Position numbers and translations under genes: made by a program
DNA from: Phanerodontia chrysosporium
Taxonomy: Eukaryota; Basidiomycota; Agaricomycetes; Polyporales; Phanerochaetaceae
Assembly: GCA_001910725.1 (NCBI GenBank)
Contig: MJGA01000060.1
Span: 1-64,000, forward strand
Direction of reading: 5' to 3'
DNA length: 64,000 nt
In this document: piece by piece, positions 17,775 through 27,271 of the stretch
Position numbering within the stretch: position 1 is the first letter of the stretch
Layout of the letters: the number at the start of each line of letters is the position of its first letter
Notes under the pieces: generated by a model
What the model was told of the DNA's origin: nothing
The model's input: only the letters and a program-made list of their open reading frames with translations
The model's database searches: none

Positions 17775-20547
17775 CCTGCACGTGACCGTGGGAGTGGCCA
17801 AATCTGCGCTCTCAAAGCTCAGGAGCCGGGCGCTCCTCGAGTTGTCTCATGGTTTCGGCTTGTTAACGATGTCTGTGCACCCTAGCCTGTTTTTGTATGC
17901 ATAGTGCGTATCCAGTATCTATATAGGAATTTAAAAAGTGGTAGCGCTATTTTTATAACACTTCGATTGTACACTACTTGGGCTGTCTACCTGCTAGCCA
18001 TCGCTGGTATTCAGCCTGAAGCGCCTTTGCAATATTAGAAGGAAGGACACGGTGTCCATGGTACTTCCTATTAGCATATGCAGCCTCAGCACCATCAAGG
18101 CCTTCAGCGTATGCCGAGATAAACCGAGCTGCTCGGTTTGCGTAGCTAATAAACTCGGTCAGTTTGATGGCATCAGCGCCACAAAGGCTGACGCACCGAC
18201 GAATCTGGAGAAGTGTTGCTTTCTCGAGCGCCGCAAGCACATTTGCCTCCATCTCGTCGATGCTGTGCGTCAAAGGTGTCATCCGGTAATGTAGCTTCGA
18301 GTAGCCCCAGTATTGCTCAATGAAGTTGGTTTCAGGGTGAAATTTGGGGTAGAAGTCGCAAATATGGCCGCGGGACTCGATGTATTCCTGGAGCTGAGGC
18401 TTCTGGGACTCAAAATCGAGCTGTGTGAACAAGAGCCTGCGGCAGCAACAATCTGAGCGTCCAGGTGCGCACTTAAAGCGGTTGCACTGTGCAAGAAGCT
18501 CCTGATCAGCCGGCCAAAGTCCCCGCTCCCGAATAATCTGCTCCATTCCTTTGAACCATCCCGGCATGGTGGGATGGTCATCGGGGAAGTATAGGTCTTG
18601 GTATATCTTCGTTTCACCTTGCATGTACCAGCCGTGCCTCATTCTGATGCCACTCTTAGGCGTCCAGGATTCTGATGGGCCCTTTGGCATGTATCGCGCT
18701 GTGAGAGCATCCGGCGCTCGTTTTAGATGGCTTGGGGCGTTGTCAAACAGCCAGAGTCCCACGGCGAAGCCATTCGTCTTCCCCTCGAAGATGTCGATGG
18801 CATGGTCCACCTGACGAAGAAGATCATCAGCATCAAAGTAGCCGTCCTGGTTTTTGCCTGCGCGGAAGAGGATCCGCGCTTCGCTATAAAGAGGTACGTG
18901 TGAACGCTTCGCACCAGATGGGGAATTGGGATAACGTACTCGTCCCCATCCTTCAAGCGGCCCCACTCTGCGGTGAGAAAGTCTGACACCATAATTGATT
19001 CCCCTTCACCCTTTCGCACTGGTGTCGCCTTCTGGGAGACATGATACCACTTCGTTTGGCGTCGGTCATTGGCGTAGAATGTCGACTCATCATGGGTGAC
19101 GAGAATAAGGCGAAATGGACGACCACCAACGGGAAATCCGGTGAGTTTCTTTGCTTCCTTGCCGTCATTGTCATAGGTAACCATCCGCAGTTCGTACTGC
19201 TTCCACCGTCCAATGAATGCCTTCCGATAGGCTACGACATCTTCCCGCTCGTGGCCATCGATGTACATTCCATTTGGCTTGCGCTTGTACCGCCAGTCGA
19301 GCTTCTTCAGCCAGCGCCGCGCAGTGCGCTCTGATACCCCCGCTTTACCCACTTCCGCAAGTTTCTTCTTCATCTCCGGCTGAGCCATGAACTCGACGAT
19401 GTCTGCGGCTCGAATGAAGCGCCCCTGGCATGTCTCGAGAAGGTGAGCTTGTAATTTACTTGATACGTCTTCGTCATCCAGGATACTGAAGCGTTTATAG
19501 CCATAGGCATGCATCGGAAGCTTTCCTGTCTTCATATAGCGGTTTACCCACTGCCGGATCGTTCGTGCATGTTTCTTGCTGCGCCCGCCTGCCTTGGAGG
19601 CAATGACTGATGCTTCTCTCCAGGTGCACGGGACGTCAGGGTCGAGATGGAGATTAATCGCACCAAGCATGCTGGTAATGCGGGCTCGGAACACGACATC
19701 AATCTTCTTGTCCTTGCTCTTGCATGTGAGCTCCTTTGCAGCCTTCTGCAGCCCTGGTATGTCCTTCCAGTACGCATTATCGCATTTCTTTGCTGCGCCA
19801 GTGTCCTGATCTGTAGCAGATGCTTCAGCTTCAGCAAGCCGCTTTAGACGAAGCTCAGCTAGTAGATCTTCCACTCTTCTCCGCTGCTCGTCACTAACGA
19901 TGATTCTAGGTGACAGCTGAATGCCACAAGGTGTTGCGCTTCGATTCAGGGGGTCCTCCTCTGCCTCTGACATGTCCTGATCTCTCGGTGCAGATTGGAA
20001 CGTCTGGGGGCATTTGGGTGAGTCTAGACAGTCTGTACATGAGCCGCACTACTCACAGGGATTTCCTCATGCCCCACAACGTTCCAGTTATCACCAAGGT
20101 CCTCGGGTTCGCTTTCAGACATCATAAGGTCATTATCTTCCTGCTCTTTTCGATTTTCGACGTTCTTGAGGCCAAGGTGGGCTGTCTTCCGTGTTAAAAA
20201 AGTTGAGATTAACTTCTGGCCTGCACCCTCCAGTTTTCGCCGGGCAGAGGCCCATCTTCTCTTCGTTCTTGACGAGTTTTTCAAATACAGCCTTGGCCGG
20301 TTACTGGCTGCTTTTCTGGCACGCTCCTGGGCTGCCGCAACTTCTTGAGCCTTCGCAAGGACTGCTGCATAGTCCTCCAGATGGTCTTCATCGACGGTGA
20401 GCTCCTGGTTGTCTCCTTCCTCTTCATCTCCTTCCTCTTCATCTTCATCTCCTTCCTCCTCCTCTTCCTCCATTTCCTGCCCCTCCTCCTCGTCACTGTC
20501 CTCGTCTTCATTGTCTGACTCTTCAATGGTCGTAGGAATGATGTCCT

Positions 20548-20837
20548 TGTGAAGAATGTACTCTGAACTGATTTATTCTGGTGCTACAGAGCCGGTATAT
20601 ATACATGTCTAGGACTACTGTATGTAAGCGGGTTTACTGGACCAGAATACACAGTCATCGACTTTACAAGATGATGAATAATTCTACTGCATATTAGTGA
20701 GCATAATGGCCATATATTCGAGGTGCTGACGCATGTACTACAGTGCTACGAGAGAGGTGTCCATATGCGGAACGCTGGGACTTGGTGGCGCTGATGCGCC
20801 CTACCATATCAGGACGGTAAACGCCCAAGATCTGACA
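20548..20837 (-). repeat. 3' LTR of the copia element
   Basis: 290 bp; in element sense TGTCAGATCTTGG... to ...TTCACA. Identical to 26418-26707. It contains a TATATATAC stretch and is preceded by a polypurine tract. Confidence 0.95.
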
Positions 20838-20846
20838 CTCCCACTC
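20838..20846 (-). other. Polypurine tract of the copia element
   Basis: GAGTGGGAG in element sense, directly against the 3' LTR. This is a typical copia plus-strand primer. Confidence 0.75.
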
Positions 20847-20848
20847 GT

Positions 20849-23800
20849 TTACAAGTCCTTGGAAGATACGAGGCCGAGAGCCTTTCGGAACTTCTCGTGC
20901 TTCTTCGCACCTAGCGGCTTGGTGAGAATGTCGGCGATCATGTCGTCGGTGGAGATGTACACTATCTCGACGCGTTTGTCCTCTACGAACTCGCGGATGA
21001 AGTGATATCGAATGTCCACATGCTTGAGGCGACGATCATGCGCGGGATTGATAGCGAGGAAAATTCCGCCTTGGTTGTCTGAAACCATAGGCACCGGACC
21101 CTTCTGTGGGAATCCGATCTCGCGTTGGAGTGACGTCAGCCAGGCAACCTCCGAACATGCGTCAGAAAGCGCCATATATTCGGCTTCAGTCGAGGAGCGT
21201 GCTACGGTCCGCTGCATCCGGGAAACCCATGTGACAGCGGCATCAGCCATGAGGAACGTGTAGCCAGTAGTCGATCGTCGGTTATCTCGATTCTCACCCC
21301 AGTCTGCATCCGAATAACCAATCAGGCCCGATTGACCGGAACCCTGGAAACGGATGCGGAAGTCACTTGTCGCACGGAGGTATCGCAAGACATGTTTCGC
21401 ATGCTCAACGTGCGTGGGTGTGGGATTGGACATGTACTGGGAGAGACGAGTGACGGCGTATGCTATGTCGGGCCGTGACCCGATCATGCAATAGATCAAG
21501 CTACCGATCATGGTCTGGTACTGATGTAGTAGCGTCGCGTTGGCCTTGTAGCCATCTTCTGCCTTCTCGAGGTGTAACCCTTCAGGCAGTGGGATTTTTT
21601 GCGGCTTTGCATTGTGCATCTGGAAGCGTGTGAGGACCTGCTCGATGTAGTTCTGCTGATCCAGTTCCAGTTGCCGCTTCGAGCGATCACGAGTGATGCG
21701 CATGCCCAGGAAGGTGTCCGCCGGGCCGAGGTCCCGCATTTGGAATTTGTCTGCGAGAACCTTCTTGACGCGATCAATCTCAGATTTGCTTGGACCCATT
21801 GGGAGCAGATCGTCGACGTAGACGATAAGGATCATGTGGCCCTTCTTCTGCTCGTAGACGTATACCCCGGCATCTGACCGGGTACGTTCGAAACCGATGC
21901 CTATCAGAGTTTGGTGTAACTTCTGATTCCAGGTGCGAGAGGCTTGCTTCAGGCCGTAGATTGCCTTCTGCAGCTTGCATACCATGTGCTCCTTTCCCTT
22001 CTCCACAAAACCTTCTGGTTGTTCCATGTAGATCTCCTCGTCGAGCTCGCCATACAGGAAGGCCGTTTTTATATCCATTGCCTCGATTTCCCAATTTTCA
22101 AGTGCGGCATGTGCGAGCAAGAAGCGTATAGCTTCATATCGTGCGACGGGAGAGAAGGTTTCCTGAAAGTCTATACCCTGTACCTGAGTGAATCCTTTGG
22201 CCACGAGGCGCGCTTTGTAGCGGCCGTCAGCCTTGATGACAAACACCCATTTGCATTTCACGATCCGTCGATTACGCGGTCGTGTAACCAGAATCCAAGT
22301 CTTGTTTTCCTCGTGAGATTTCAATTCCTCAAGCATTGCAATCTCCCACTGCTTCGCATCAGGTCTAGACATCGCTTCCTTGTAGGTCTGAGGGTCAACT
22401 TGCGTGGCATGCATGAGCAGTTCGCGATAAGAACCCGAGAGCGTGCCGCTCATGGGGTGATCGGGATCTGTCTCTACATCTGCATCCGATCCACCATGCG
22501 ACGATGAAGAGTCATCGCTGGGGATGGGAATAGACTCACGCCATTGTTGGTACTCCTCAGCGCGCTGTCTAGCTTCGCGTTGATCACGTCTGATGTCTCG
22601 TTCCTGCTGCCGCCATGCATCCGTAGGTGGAACATCGCCATATGAATTATCCGGAACTCTCCGCTGACCGGCGTTCTGGCGCCGTGGTCTTTGGTATGGA
22701 TGATCGGGAACGGGTTCCGGAGGCGGTGGAGCGGGCGCTTGCGGCTGGAACGGGCCGTGATCTCTGAGCCACTCGCGGGCACGTCTGTGCTCTTCGCGGT
22801 TCTCTGGAGTATCAGGGCGACGTAACTCGCGACGTGGGGATGAATGTCCGTGACGTTGCTGTGCTCTCTCTGGTGAAGGAGAAGAGCGCTGTCGTCTACG
22901 TGCCATGCGGGGAGGTGAAGGATATCGAGGATAACGAGGTTGTACGGGCGGCGGCTGTGGCTCTGCCCGTGGGACTGGTTCTGGTGGGTGCTGTTGAGGT
23001 TGTGGCTGAGGTGGTGGATCTTGGTACAGATCTTCGAGGTCACTATCGCTATCGCTTAGCGCATTGTCAGGGCGCGGATGCGGTGCCTCATCGGGTAAGA
23101 CGTCAGGGAGGTCTTGTTCCGGATCAATGTCCGGTTCCGGCGTTGGGTTCCGGAAAGGAGGTGCGGCATCATCAGGTTCGTCTGCTTGACTAGCCTGTGG
23201 TTCCTTATTAGGGAAGGACTTCTCATCGAAGGTCACATCGCGGGACACGACGATGGAACGGCTACTTTTATCCCAGAACCTGTAACCCTTTGAACCAGGT
23301 TCGTAGCCGACAAACACCATTACTTTAGCCTTAGGCTGCAGCTTATTCTGGCGTGCGTCCTTGTGTATGTGTACGTAGGCTTTACAGCCAAATACGCGGA
23401 AATATGAAACGTCCGGCACTGTGCCATCCCATGCGGTAATGGGCGGCTTCCACTTGAGACGTCGGAGCGGTTGCCGATTGTAGATGTGAACGGCGGCTTC
23501 GGAGGCAAGCTTCCAGAACCCTGATGAGAGTCCGGCATGATGTCGCATAGCCTCAGCCTTATTGGCAATTGTCTGCTGCCATCGTTCCGCTCGTCCGTTT
23601 TGCTGTGGTGATCTGGCGACGCTTTGTTGGCGCTCAATGCCATGCTCTGCAAGGAACTCGTCGAAGTCGCGGCCGAAGAACTCCCCCCCTCGGTCCGATC
23701 GGATGCATTTGAGCTTCCGTTCGGTCTGAGTCTCGGCCCAAGCTTTGTACCGCTTAAAGCACGAGAGGGCGTCTGATTTCCGTTTAAGGTACCAGGCGAC

Positions 23801-24259
23801 ACCGAAAGAGGAATGATCGTCGAGGGTAGTCATCGCGTACTTGTACCCATCAATGGAGAGTGACGGATACTCGACAAGGTCCATGTGCACCAAGTCCAAA
23901 GGATGCTCGGTGCGCGAGTCAGATGGCGGAAAGGGATCTCGGCGAGATTTGCCGAGTTCACAGCCCTCGCACGGTGACGAGTCGGCTGGTGCCTTGAGCT
24001 TTTTAGGCACACCTTTCACATTGCCGGGCAAGTGCTCAATAGCTTTCTTGCCGGCATGGCCGAAGCGTTCATGCCAGAGATCGAAAGGCTCGATAGCTGC
24101 CACAACAAACGGAGTGTCTTTCCGTGGTAGTGGTGGAGAGTGCAATATATTCGCGCGTATGAAATAGAGACCCTCAAGCTCGCGCAGATGCGCAGAAGCG
24201 AGGACTGTCTCTTTTCCACCGTTATCTCCCATCAATGTCATGCGTGACCCTTTGATCAC
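20849..24259 (-). CDS. Copia polyprotein: integrase, reverse transcriptase, RNase H
   Basis: 1136 codons from a GTG that is only the edge of the open frame. Integrase has the HHCC head (HERFGHAG, then CEGCELGKS), catalytic Asp in HMDLVEYP, Asp in RSDRGGEFF and Glu in NGRAERWQQ. A long Pro-rich linker full of PQP and RR follows. RT begins near KWVFVIKADGRYKARLVAKG and has the catalytic YVDDLLP. RNase H has SDADWGEN, STEAEYMAL and SDNQGG, and the end is the usual HVDIRYHFIRE...DILTKPL block. All catalytic residues are intact, so the last three domains look functional. Confidence 0.92.
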   Translation of the reverse strand: MIKGSRMTLMGDNGGKETVLASAHLRELEGLYFIRANILHSPPLPRKDTPFVVAAIEPFDLWHERFGHAGKKAIEHLPGNVKGVPKKLKAPADSSPCEGCELGKSRRDPFPPSDSRTEHPLDLVHMDLVEYPSLSIDGYKYAMTTLDDHSSFGVAWYLKRKSDALSCFKRYKAWAETQTERKLKCIRSDRGGEFFGRDFDEFLAEHGIERQQSVARSPQQNGRAERWQQTIANKAEAMRHHAGLSSGFWKLASEAAVHIYNRQPLRRLKWKPPITAWDGTVPDVSYFRVFGCKAYVHIHKDARQNKLQPKAKVMVFVGYEPGSKGYRFWDKSSRSIVVSRDVTFDEKSFPNKEPQASQADEPDDAAPPFRNPTPEPDIDPEQDLPDVLPDEAPHPRPDNALSDSDSDLEDLYQDPPPQPQPQQHPPEPVPRAEPQPPPVQPRYPRYPSPPRMARRRQRSSPSPERAQQRHGHSSPRRELRRPDTPENREEHRRAREWLRDHGPFQPQAPAPPPPEPVPDHPYQRPRRQNAGQRRVPDNSYGDVPPTDAWRQQERDIRRDQREARQRAEEYQQWRESIPIPSDDSSSSHGGSDADVETDPDHPMSGTLSGSYRELLMHATQVDPQTYKEAMSRPDAKQWEIAMLEELKSHEENKTWILVTRPRNRRIVKCKWVFVIKADGRYKARLVAKGFTQVQGIDFQETFSPVARYEAIRFLLAHAALENWEIEAMDIKTAFLYGELDEEIYMEQPEGFVEKGKEHMVCKLQKAIYGLKQASRTWNQKLHQTLIGIGFERTRSDAGVYVYEQKKGHMILIVYVDDLLPMGPSKSEIDRVKKVLADKFQMRDLGPADTFLGMRITRDRSKRQLELDQQNYIEQVLTRFQMHNAKPQKIPLPEGLHLEKAEDGYKANATLLHQYQTMIGSLIYCMIGSRPDIAYAVTRLSQYMSNPTPTHVEHAKHVLRYLRATSDFRIRFQGSGQSGLIGYSDADWGENRDNRRSTTGYTFLMADAAVTWVSRMQRTVARSSTEAEYMALSDACSEVAWLTSLQREIGFPQKGPVPMVSDNQGGIFLAINPAHDRRLKHVDIRYHFIREFVEDKRVEIVYISTDDMIADILTKPLGAKKHEKFRKALGLVSSKDL

Positions 24260-24807
24260 CCAGTGATGGCCCTCAGAACGGGAATGCGTGGAGCAAAGAA
24301 GCGCATATTTGCGTCAGGAACGTACAGAACTTCTGTGAGAAGAAGATACCGCTTATGACCGTCATCGGTCCGATGGTGAAGTATGACCGTGCCTGCACCC
24401 AGAATCGGAATCGTTTGGCGTTTGCCGGCAGTGTGTGCCGCGCCAGGAGTACGGAACTCTGTGTACGATATGAAATCCGATTTCTGATTGGTGACATGTG
24501 CGGTACAGCCTGAATCAACCATCCAGTCAGTCGATGCGCCGATCACACCGTTGGCATAAAGAGAAACAGAGATGGATTCCTCGGAACTCTTAGCCATATC
24601 CGGTACATTTACAATTTCGAGCGGTGCGACTGTGATCTGAGCGGTATTCTGTCCGTTACTACTTCCTTTGCCTTTCCCACGTCTTTTCCCCCTTGACCCT
24701 GCTGCTGCCCCTGCTGGTTGTTGCCGTTGCCGTTGCCGGAATTGCCAGTGCCCGTAGAAGGCTTCTTGTCCCAATGCTGCTCGGTCGTGTGATTGTTCCG
24801 ACCGCAC
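24256..24807 (-). CDS. Copia protease segment
   Basis: This frame has the copia protease signature WMVDSGCTAHVTN followed by the beta-strand block up to LTEVLYVPDANMRF. It overlaps the end of gag in another frame (24609-24807) and stops at 24256-24258, where the integrase frame takes over. Overlap at the gag side could serve a programmed frameshift. At the integrase side a one-base indel near 24280 is more likely. Confidence 0.8.
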   Translation of the reverse strand: MRSEQSHDRAALGQEAFYGHWQFRQRQRQQPAGAAAGSRGKRRGKGKGSSNGQNTAQITVAPLEIVNVPDMAKSSEESISVSLYANGVIGASTDWMVDSGCTAHVTNQKSDFISYTEFRTPGAAHTAGKRQTIPILGAGTVILHHRTDDGHKRYLLLTEVLYVPDANMRFFAPRIPVLRAITG

Positions 24808-25502
24808 TTCTCACACGGCTTGGTTTGCTTCTTTGGAGCCGATGAGATGCGTGAGATCTGGGTACGATTGGCAATTCGGCGAGACTCTTCCTCGACGATC
24901 TTGGGCTTGACGTCGCTAGGCTTGAGATCCTTGACGTCCTTGTGTACCGCAAGAATGGTAGAGGCGAGCGTCTGATAAGACTTCGGCAGGCAATTGACCA
25001 TGAGGAGAGCGAGGAGCTGGTCTTTGATCTCGATACCGGCGAGGGTAACCTGACTAGCGGCCTCGTGAAGAGCGTCAAGCTGCGGCCCGAGTGGAGACGT
25101 ATCGACAAGCTGAGCGTTAAACAGGGCCTGGAAGGCGACGAATGCGCCGACAGCACCTGGCTTCTCGTACTCAGACTTGAGCGTGTTCCACATGTCGAGG
25201 GCAGTGCGCTTGTCTTCGATGAGGTGCTTTAGGTTCTCTTTGGTATACATCTCGATTACACCCATCGCTTTCTGATTCTTTTCGTCCCAGGCTGCCTGAC
25301 CGGTGGCATCCGAGTCAGCGGGACGGCTTACACCCGGTGCGGGCGTGTCAGCCGTGGGAGCTGTGTAACCCTCAATGAGGGCCCAGCAGCCGGAGTACCG
25401 GAGGAAAGCGCGGATCGCCGCGGCCCACTTTTTATAGTTGGTGCCGTCGAGCATGGGAATCGAGGAGGCCGAGGCCTTGAAGGGGTCTGAGGATGATGAC
25501 AT
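24609..25502 (-). CDS. Copia Gag with zinc knuckle
   Basis: 297 residues of the UBN2/Ty1-copia Gag type: PMLDGTNYKKWAAAIRAFLR at the start, a long helical region, then a zinc knuckle written CEKCGRNNHTTEQH (CCHH variant of CCHC). The tail is rich in Gly, Asn and Gln. The start ATG at 25502 follows a 915-bp leader. Confidence 0.9.
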   Translation of the reverse strand: MSSSSDPFKASASSIPMLDGTNYKKWAAAIRAFLRYSGCWALIEGYTAPTADTPAPGVSRPADSDATGQAAWDEKNQKAMGVIEMYTKENLKHLIEDKRTALDMWNTLKSEYEKPGAVGAFVAFQALFNAQLVDTSPLGPQLDALHEAASQVTLAGIEIKDQLLALLMVNCLPKSYQTLASTILAVHKDVKDLKPSDVKPKIVEEESRRIANRTQISRISSAPKKQTKPCEKCGRNNHTTEQHWDKKPSTGTGNSGNGNGNNQQGQQQGQGGKDVGKAKEVVTDRIPLRSQSHRSKL

Positions 25503-26404
25503 GACTAGAAGAAATATGGAAGCTCGTGATGGTAGATGAGGCGAAGGTAAACGTAGAGCTCGTTGTACTCGTAGGAATCTGCTGCACCAAAGAGGAGATA
25601 GAACGATTTGGAGAAGTCCTCGAAGAAGTCGTATTTGCCCGGTTTCTCGTGATCACCGATCGAATATGTCGGGTCGAAGGTGACGTATTCGTTGAGTTCG
25701 GATAGGTCGTAGTAATAGACGTATGGGTGATCGTCAAGTTTTGACGAGAGTGGATAGACGGGAACGACTCGGGGTTTAGTTCGGAATTGGAGGACGGATG
25801 AAGGAGGTGCGGGTGCAGAATTCCTATAGCGTGTGATCGCTGTACGAGCACGAGGTGATTCGCCTGCGAGCTGATCGGTGGGAGTCCAGAGGTGTGGTGC
25901 GATGATTCGATCCAGTCTGCACGGGTGTACACTGTTCAGTGCGCCGCTGATCCCAGCTAGCCGAAATAGCCGAGAGGCGGATAGAGTTGGGTGGGATGTG
26001 ACAAGCCTGTACTAGGTACACGCTACAATCTACAGCTAGAGATACGGGGGCCAAGAAACACCACTATTGCGCAAGTTTGGTAGGACGTCTAGATCGAGTT
26101 TAAGAGCTCGACGACTATCTTCTGCTACCAAGGGGAGTAGGCCCCTACGACGCGCCCACTGAAGTGCAGCGTCGAACCAGATCGTAATGTGATGTGCCCG
26201 TGTACTACCGCGCCTGTCCTTACGAGGGACTGTCTGACGCGTTTGCCCTATGTCGGGGCTGCTGTAAACGACGTGTGTTAGTGCTGATCGCTGTGTTGGG
26301 CAGCTACACTAATACAGGGGATAACCTCGAGAAATTACGCTAGAGGTTGGGTGTGCAGATGGAAAGGAGTTGGAGTCGAGTGAGGTAGAGTGCCCTTAGA
26401 GGGC
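25503..26404 (-). other. Long leader of the copia element
   Basis: About 0.9 kb between the primer-binding site and the gag ATG. The 166-codon frame at 25432-25932 overlaps gag and has no recognisable features. I take this stretch to be untranslated leader and packaging sequence. Confidence 0.5.
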
Positions 26405-26417
26405 GGGGCTCATAACC
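26405..26417 (-). other. Primer-binding site for half initiator tRNA-Met
   Basis: The plus strand reads GGGGCTCATAACC directly beside the 5' LTR. GGGCTCATAACC is the anticodon arm of initiator tRNA-Met (CAT anticodon). Pairing with an internal tRNA segment rather than the 3' end is the half-tRNA priming known from Drosophila copia. Confidence 0.75.
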
Positions 26418-26707
26418 TGTGAAGAATGTACTCTGAACTGATTTATTCTGGTGCTACAGAGCCGGTATATATACATGTCTAGGACTACTGTATGTAAGCG
26501 GGTTTACTGGACCAGAATACACAGTCATCGACTTTACAAGATGATGAATAATTCTACTGCATATTAGTGAGCATAATGGCCATATATTCGAGGTGCTGAC
26601 GCATGTACTACAGTGCTACGAGAGAGGTGTCCATATGCGGAACGCTGGGACTTGGTGGCGCTGATGCGCCCTACCATATCAGGACGGTAAACGCCCAAGA
26701 TCTGACA
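26418..26707 (-). repeat. 5' LTR of the copia element
   Basis: 290 bp, identical to 20548-20837. The next five bases (GTCCT) repeat those before the 3' LTR. Confidence 0.95.
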
Positions 26708-27230
26708 GTCCTCTCTGACCCACATCCATCCACTCCCTGGTTCAGCCTCTGACAATTTTTCGGAAGCTGCTTCTGGCTGTGCACTTCGGTTGGCTCGGAT
26801 TTCAGCTGCTTTCTTTTGATTTCTAGCCTTTTGTAGATTCTGTACGCGAGCCTTTAGGTGACGGGGGAGCTTCCCCATAGTAAAGTCAAAGTGATTTATT
26901 GCTGGACGCAGCAGGAGAGTTCTGAAGGTGCTCATCGGCGGCATCCCGCCATCGCGCCCTCCTTCCGTTTTCGGCAAGCGCCCATTAAGCGCCCGGCCAA
27001 ATCTTGCGCTCGGTGAAAACCCACCTTCATGCAAACAACTCAGGCAGCGTGAAAAACACGAATGGACAAAGGGGGAAAAATTCGAATTCATGAGATTGTT
27101 CAGGCCTTTTTTTGCAATTTACTTCTATAGCACTGGCTCATGTGCCGAATCCCTGCATGTCCTACAAGCTCAATTGGCATCACCTTCGCCGCCGACACTG
27201 CAATTCCGCTCGTCGTTGTGCGCCGGCGCC

Positions 27231-27271
27231 TGCTTACATAAGGGTGCCCGTTCCTGGTGACCGCTATCTTA
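27231..27271 (-). repeat. Right terminal inverted repeat of the DNA transposon
   Basis: Exact reverse complement of 17734-17774. The outer TA at 27270-27271 is the expected target duplication. Confidence 0.95.

Larger units (their letters stand above)
20548..26707 (-). mobile_element. Ty1/copia retrotransposon inserted in the transposase gene
   Basis: Two 290-bp LTRs, identical by eye, flank gag, protease, integrase, RT and RNase H in copia order on the minus strand. The flanks carry the 5-bp duplication GTCCT (20543-20547 and 26708-26712). Identical LTRs point to a recent insertion. Two frame changes (about 24.7 and 24.28 kb) interrupt gag-pol. The first may be a programmed shift. The second looks like an indel. 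Confidence 0.95.
17974..26878 (-). pseudogene. DDE transposase gene interrupted by a copia retrotransposon
   Basis: Predicted pieces on the minus strand: 26878-26708, then (after the insertion) 20542-20057, 20003-18940 and 18883-17974. Introns are 20004-20056 (53 bp) and 18884-18939 (56 bp, GTACGT..TATAG). Skipping the copia element and one GTCCT keeps the frame, giving about 876 residues. Catalytic residues: Asp in VTHDESTF (about 524), Asp in LFDNAPSH (about 622), Glu in NFIEQYWG (about 764). The gap between the second Asp and the Glu is near 140 residues, far longer than the 34-39 of typical Tc1/mariner, and holds a Cys-rich insert (CNRFKCAPGRSDCCC). This arrangement matches a transposase family I know to be frequent in basidiomycetes. 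An acidic Glu/Asp tract and a helix-turn-helix-like region (SERTARRWLKKLDW) precede the core. The insertion should inactivate it. Confidence 0.88.
17734..27271 (-). mobile_element. Tc1/mariner/IS630-like DNA transposon, split by a copia insertion
   Basis: Perfect 41-bp inverted repeats at 17734-17774 and 27231-27271 (counting one flanking TA at each end) enclose a DDE transposase gene on the minus strand. TA at both outer ends fits the TA target duplication of Tc1/mariner elements. Removing the copia element and one copy of its 5-bp duplication leaves about 3.4 kb. The element contains the transposase with two small introns, and otherwise short terminal regions. A motif GGCCAAATCT(T)GCGCT occurs near both ends (17796 and 26995) in the same orientation. 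Confidence 0.88.

Noticed and set aside
22834..23193. A 119-codon plus-strand frame rich in Val and Gly
   Set aside because: It is antisense to the Pro-rich linker of the copia polyprotein; such linkers produce open antisense frames.
25432..25932. A 166-codon frame upstream of copia gag
   Set aside because: It overlaps the gag start in another frame and has low-complexity Ser/Thr content without known features.
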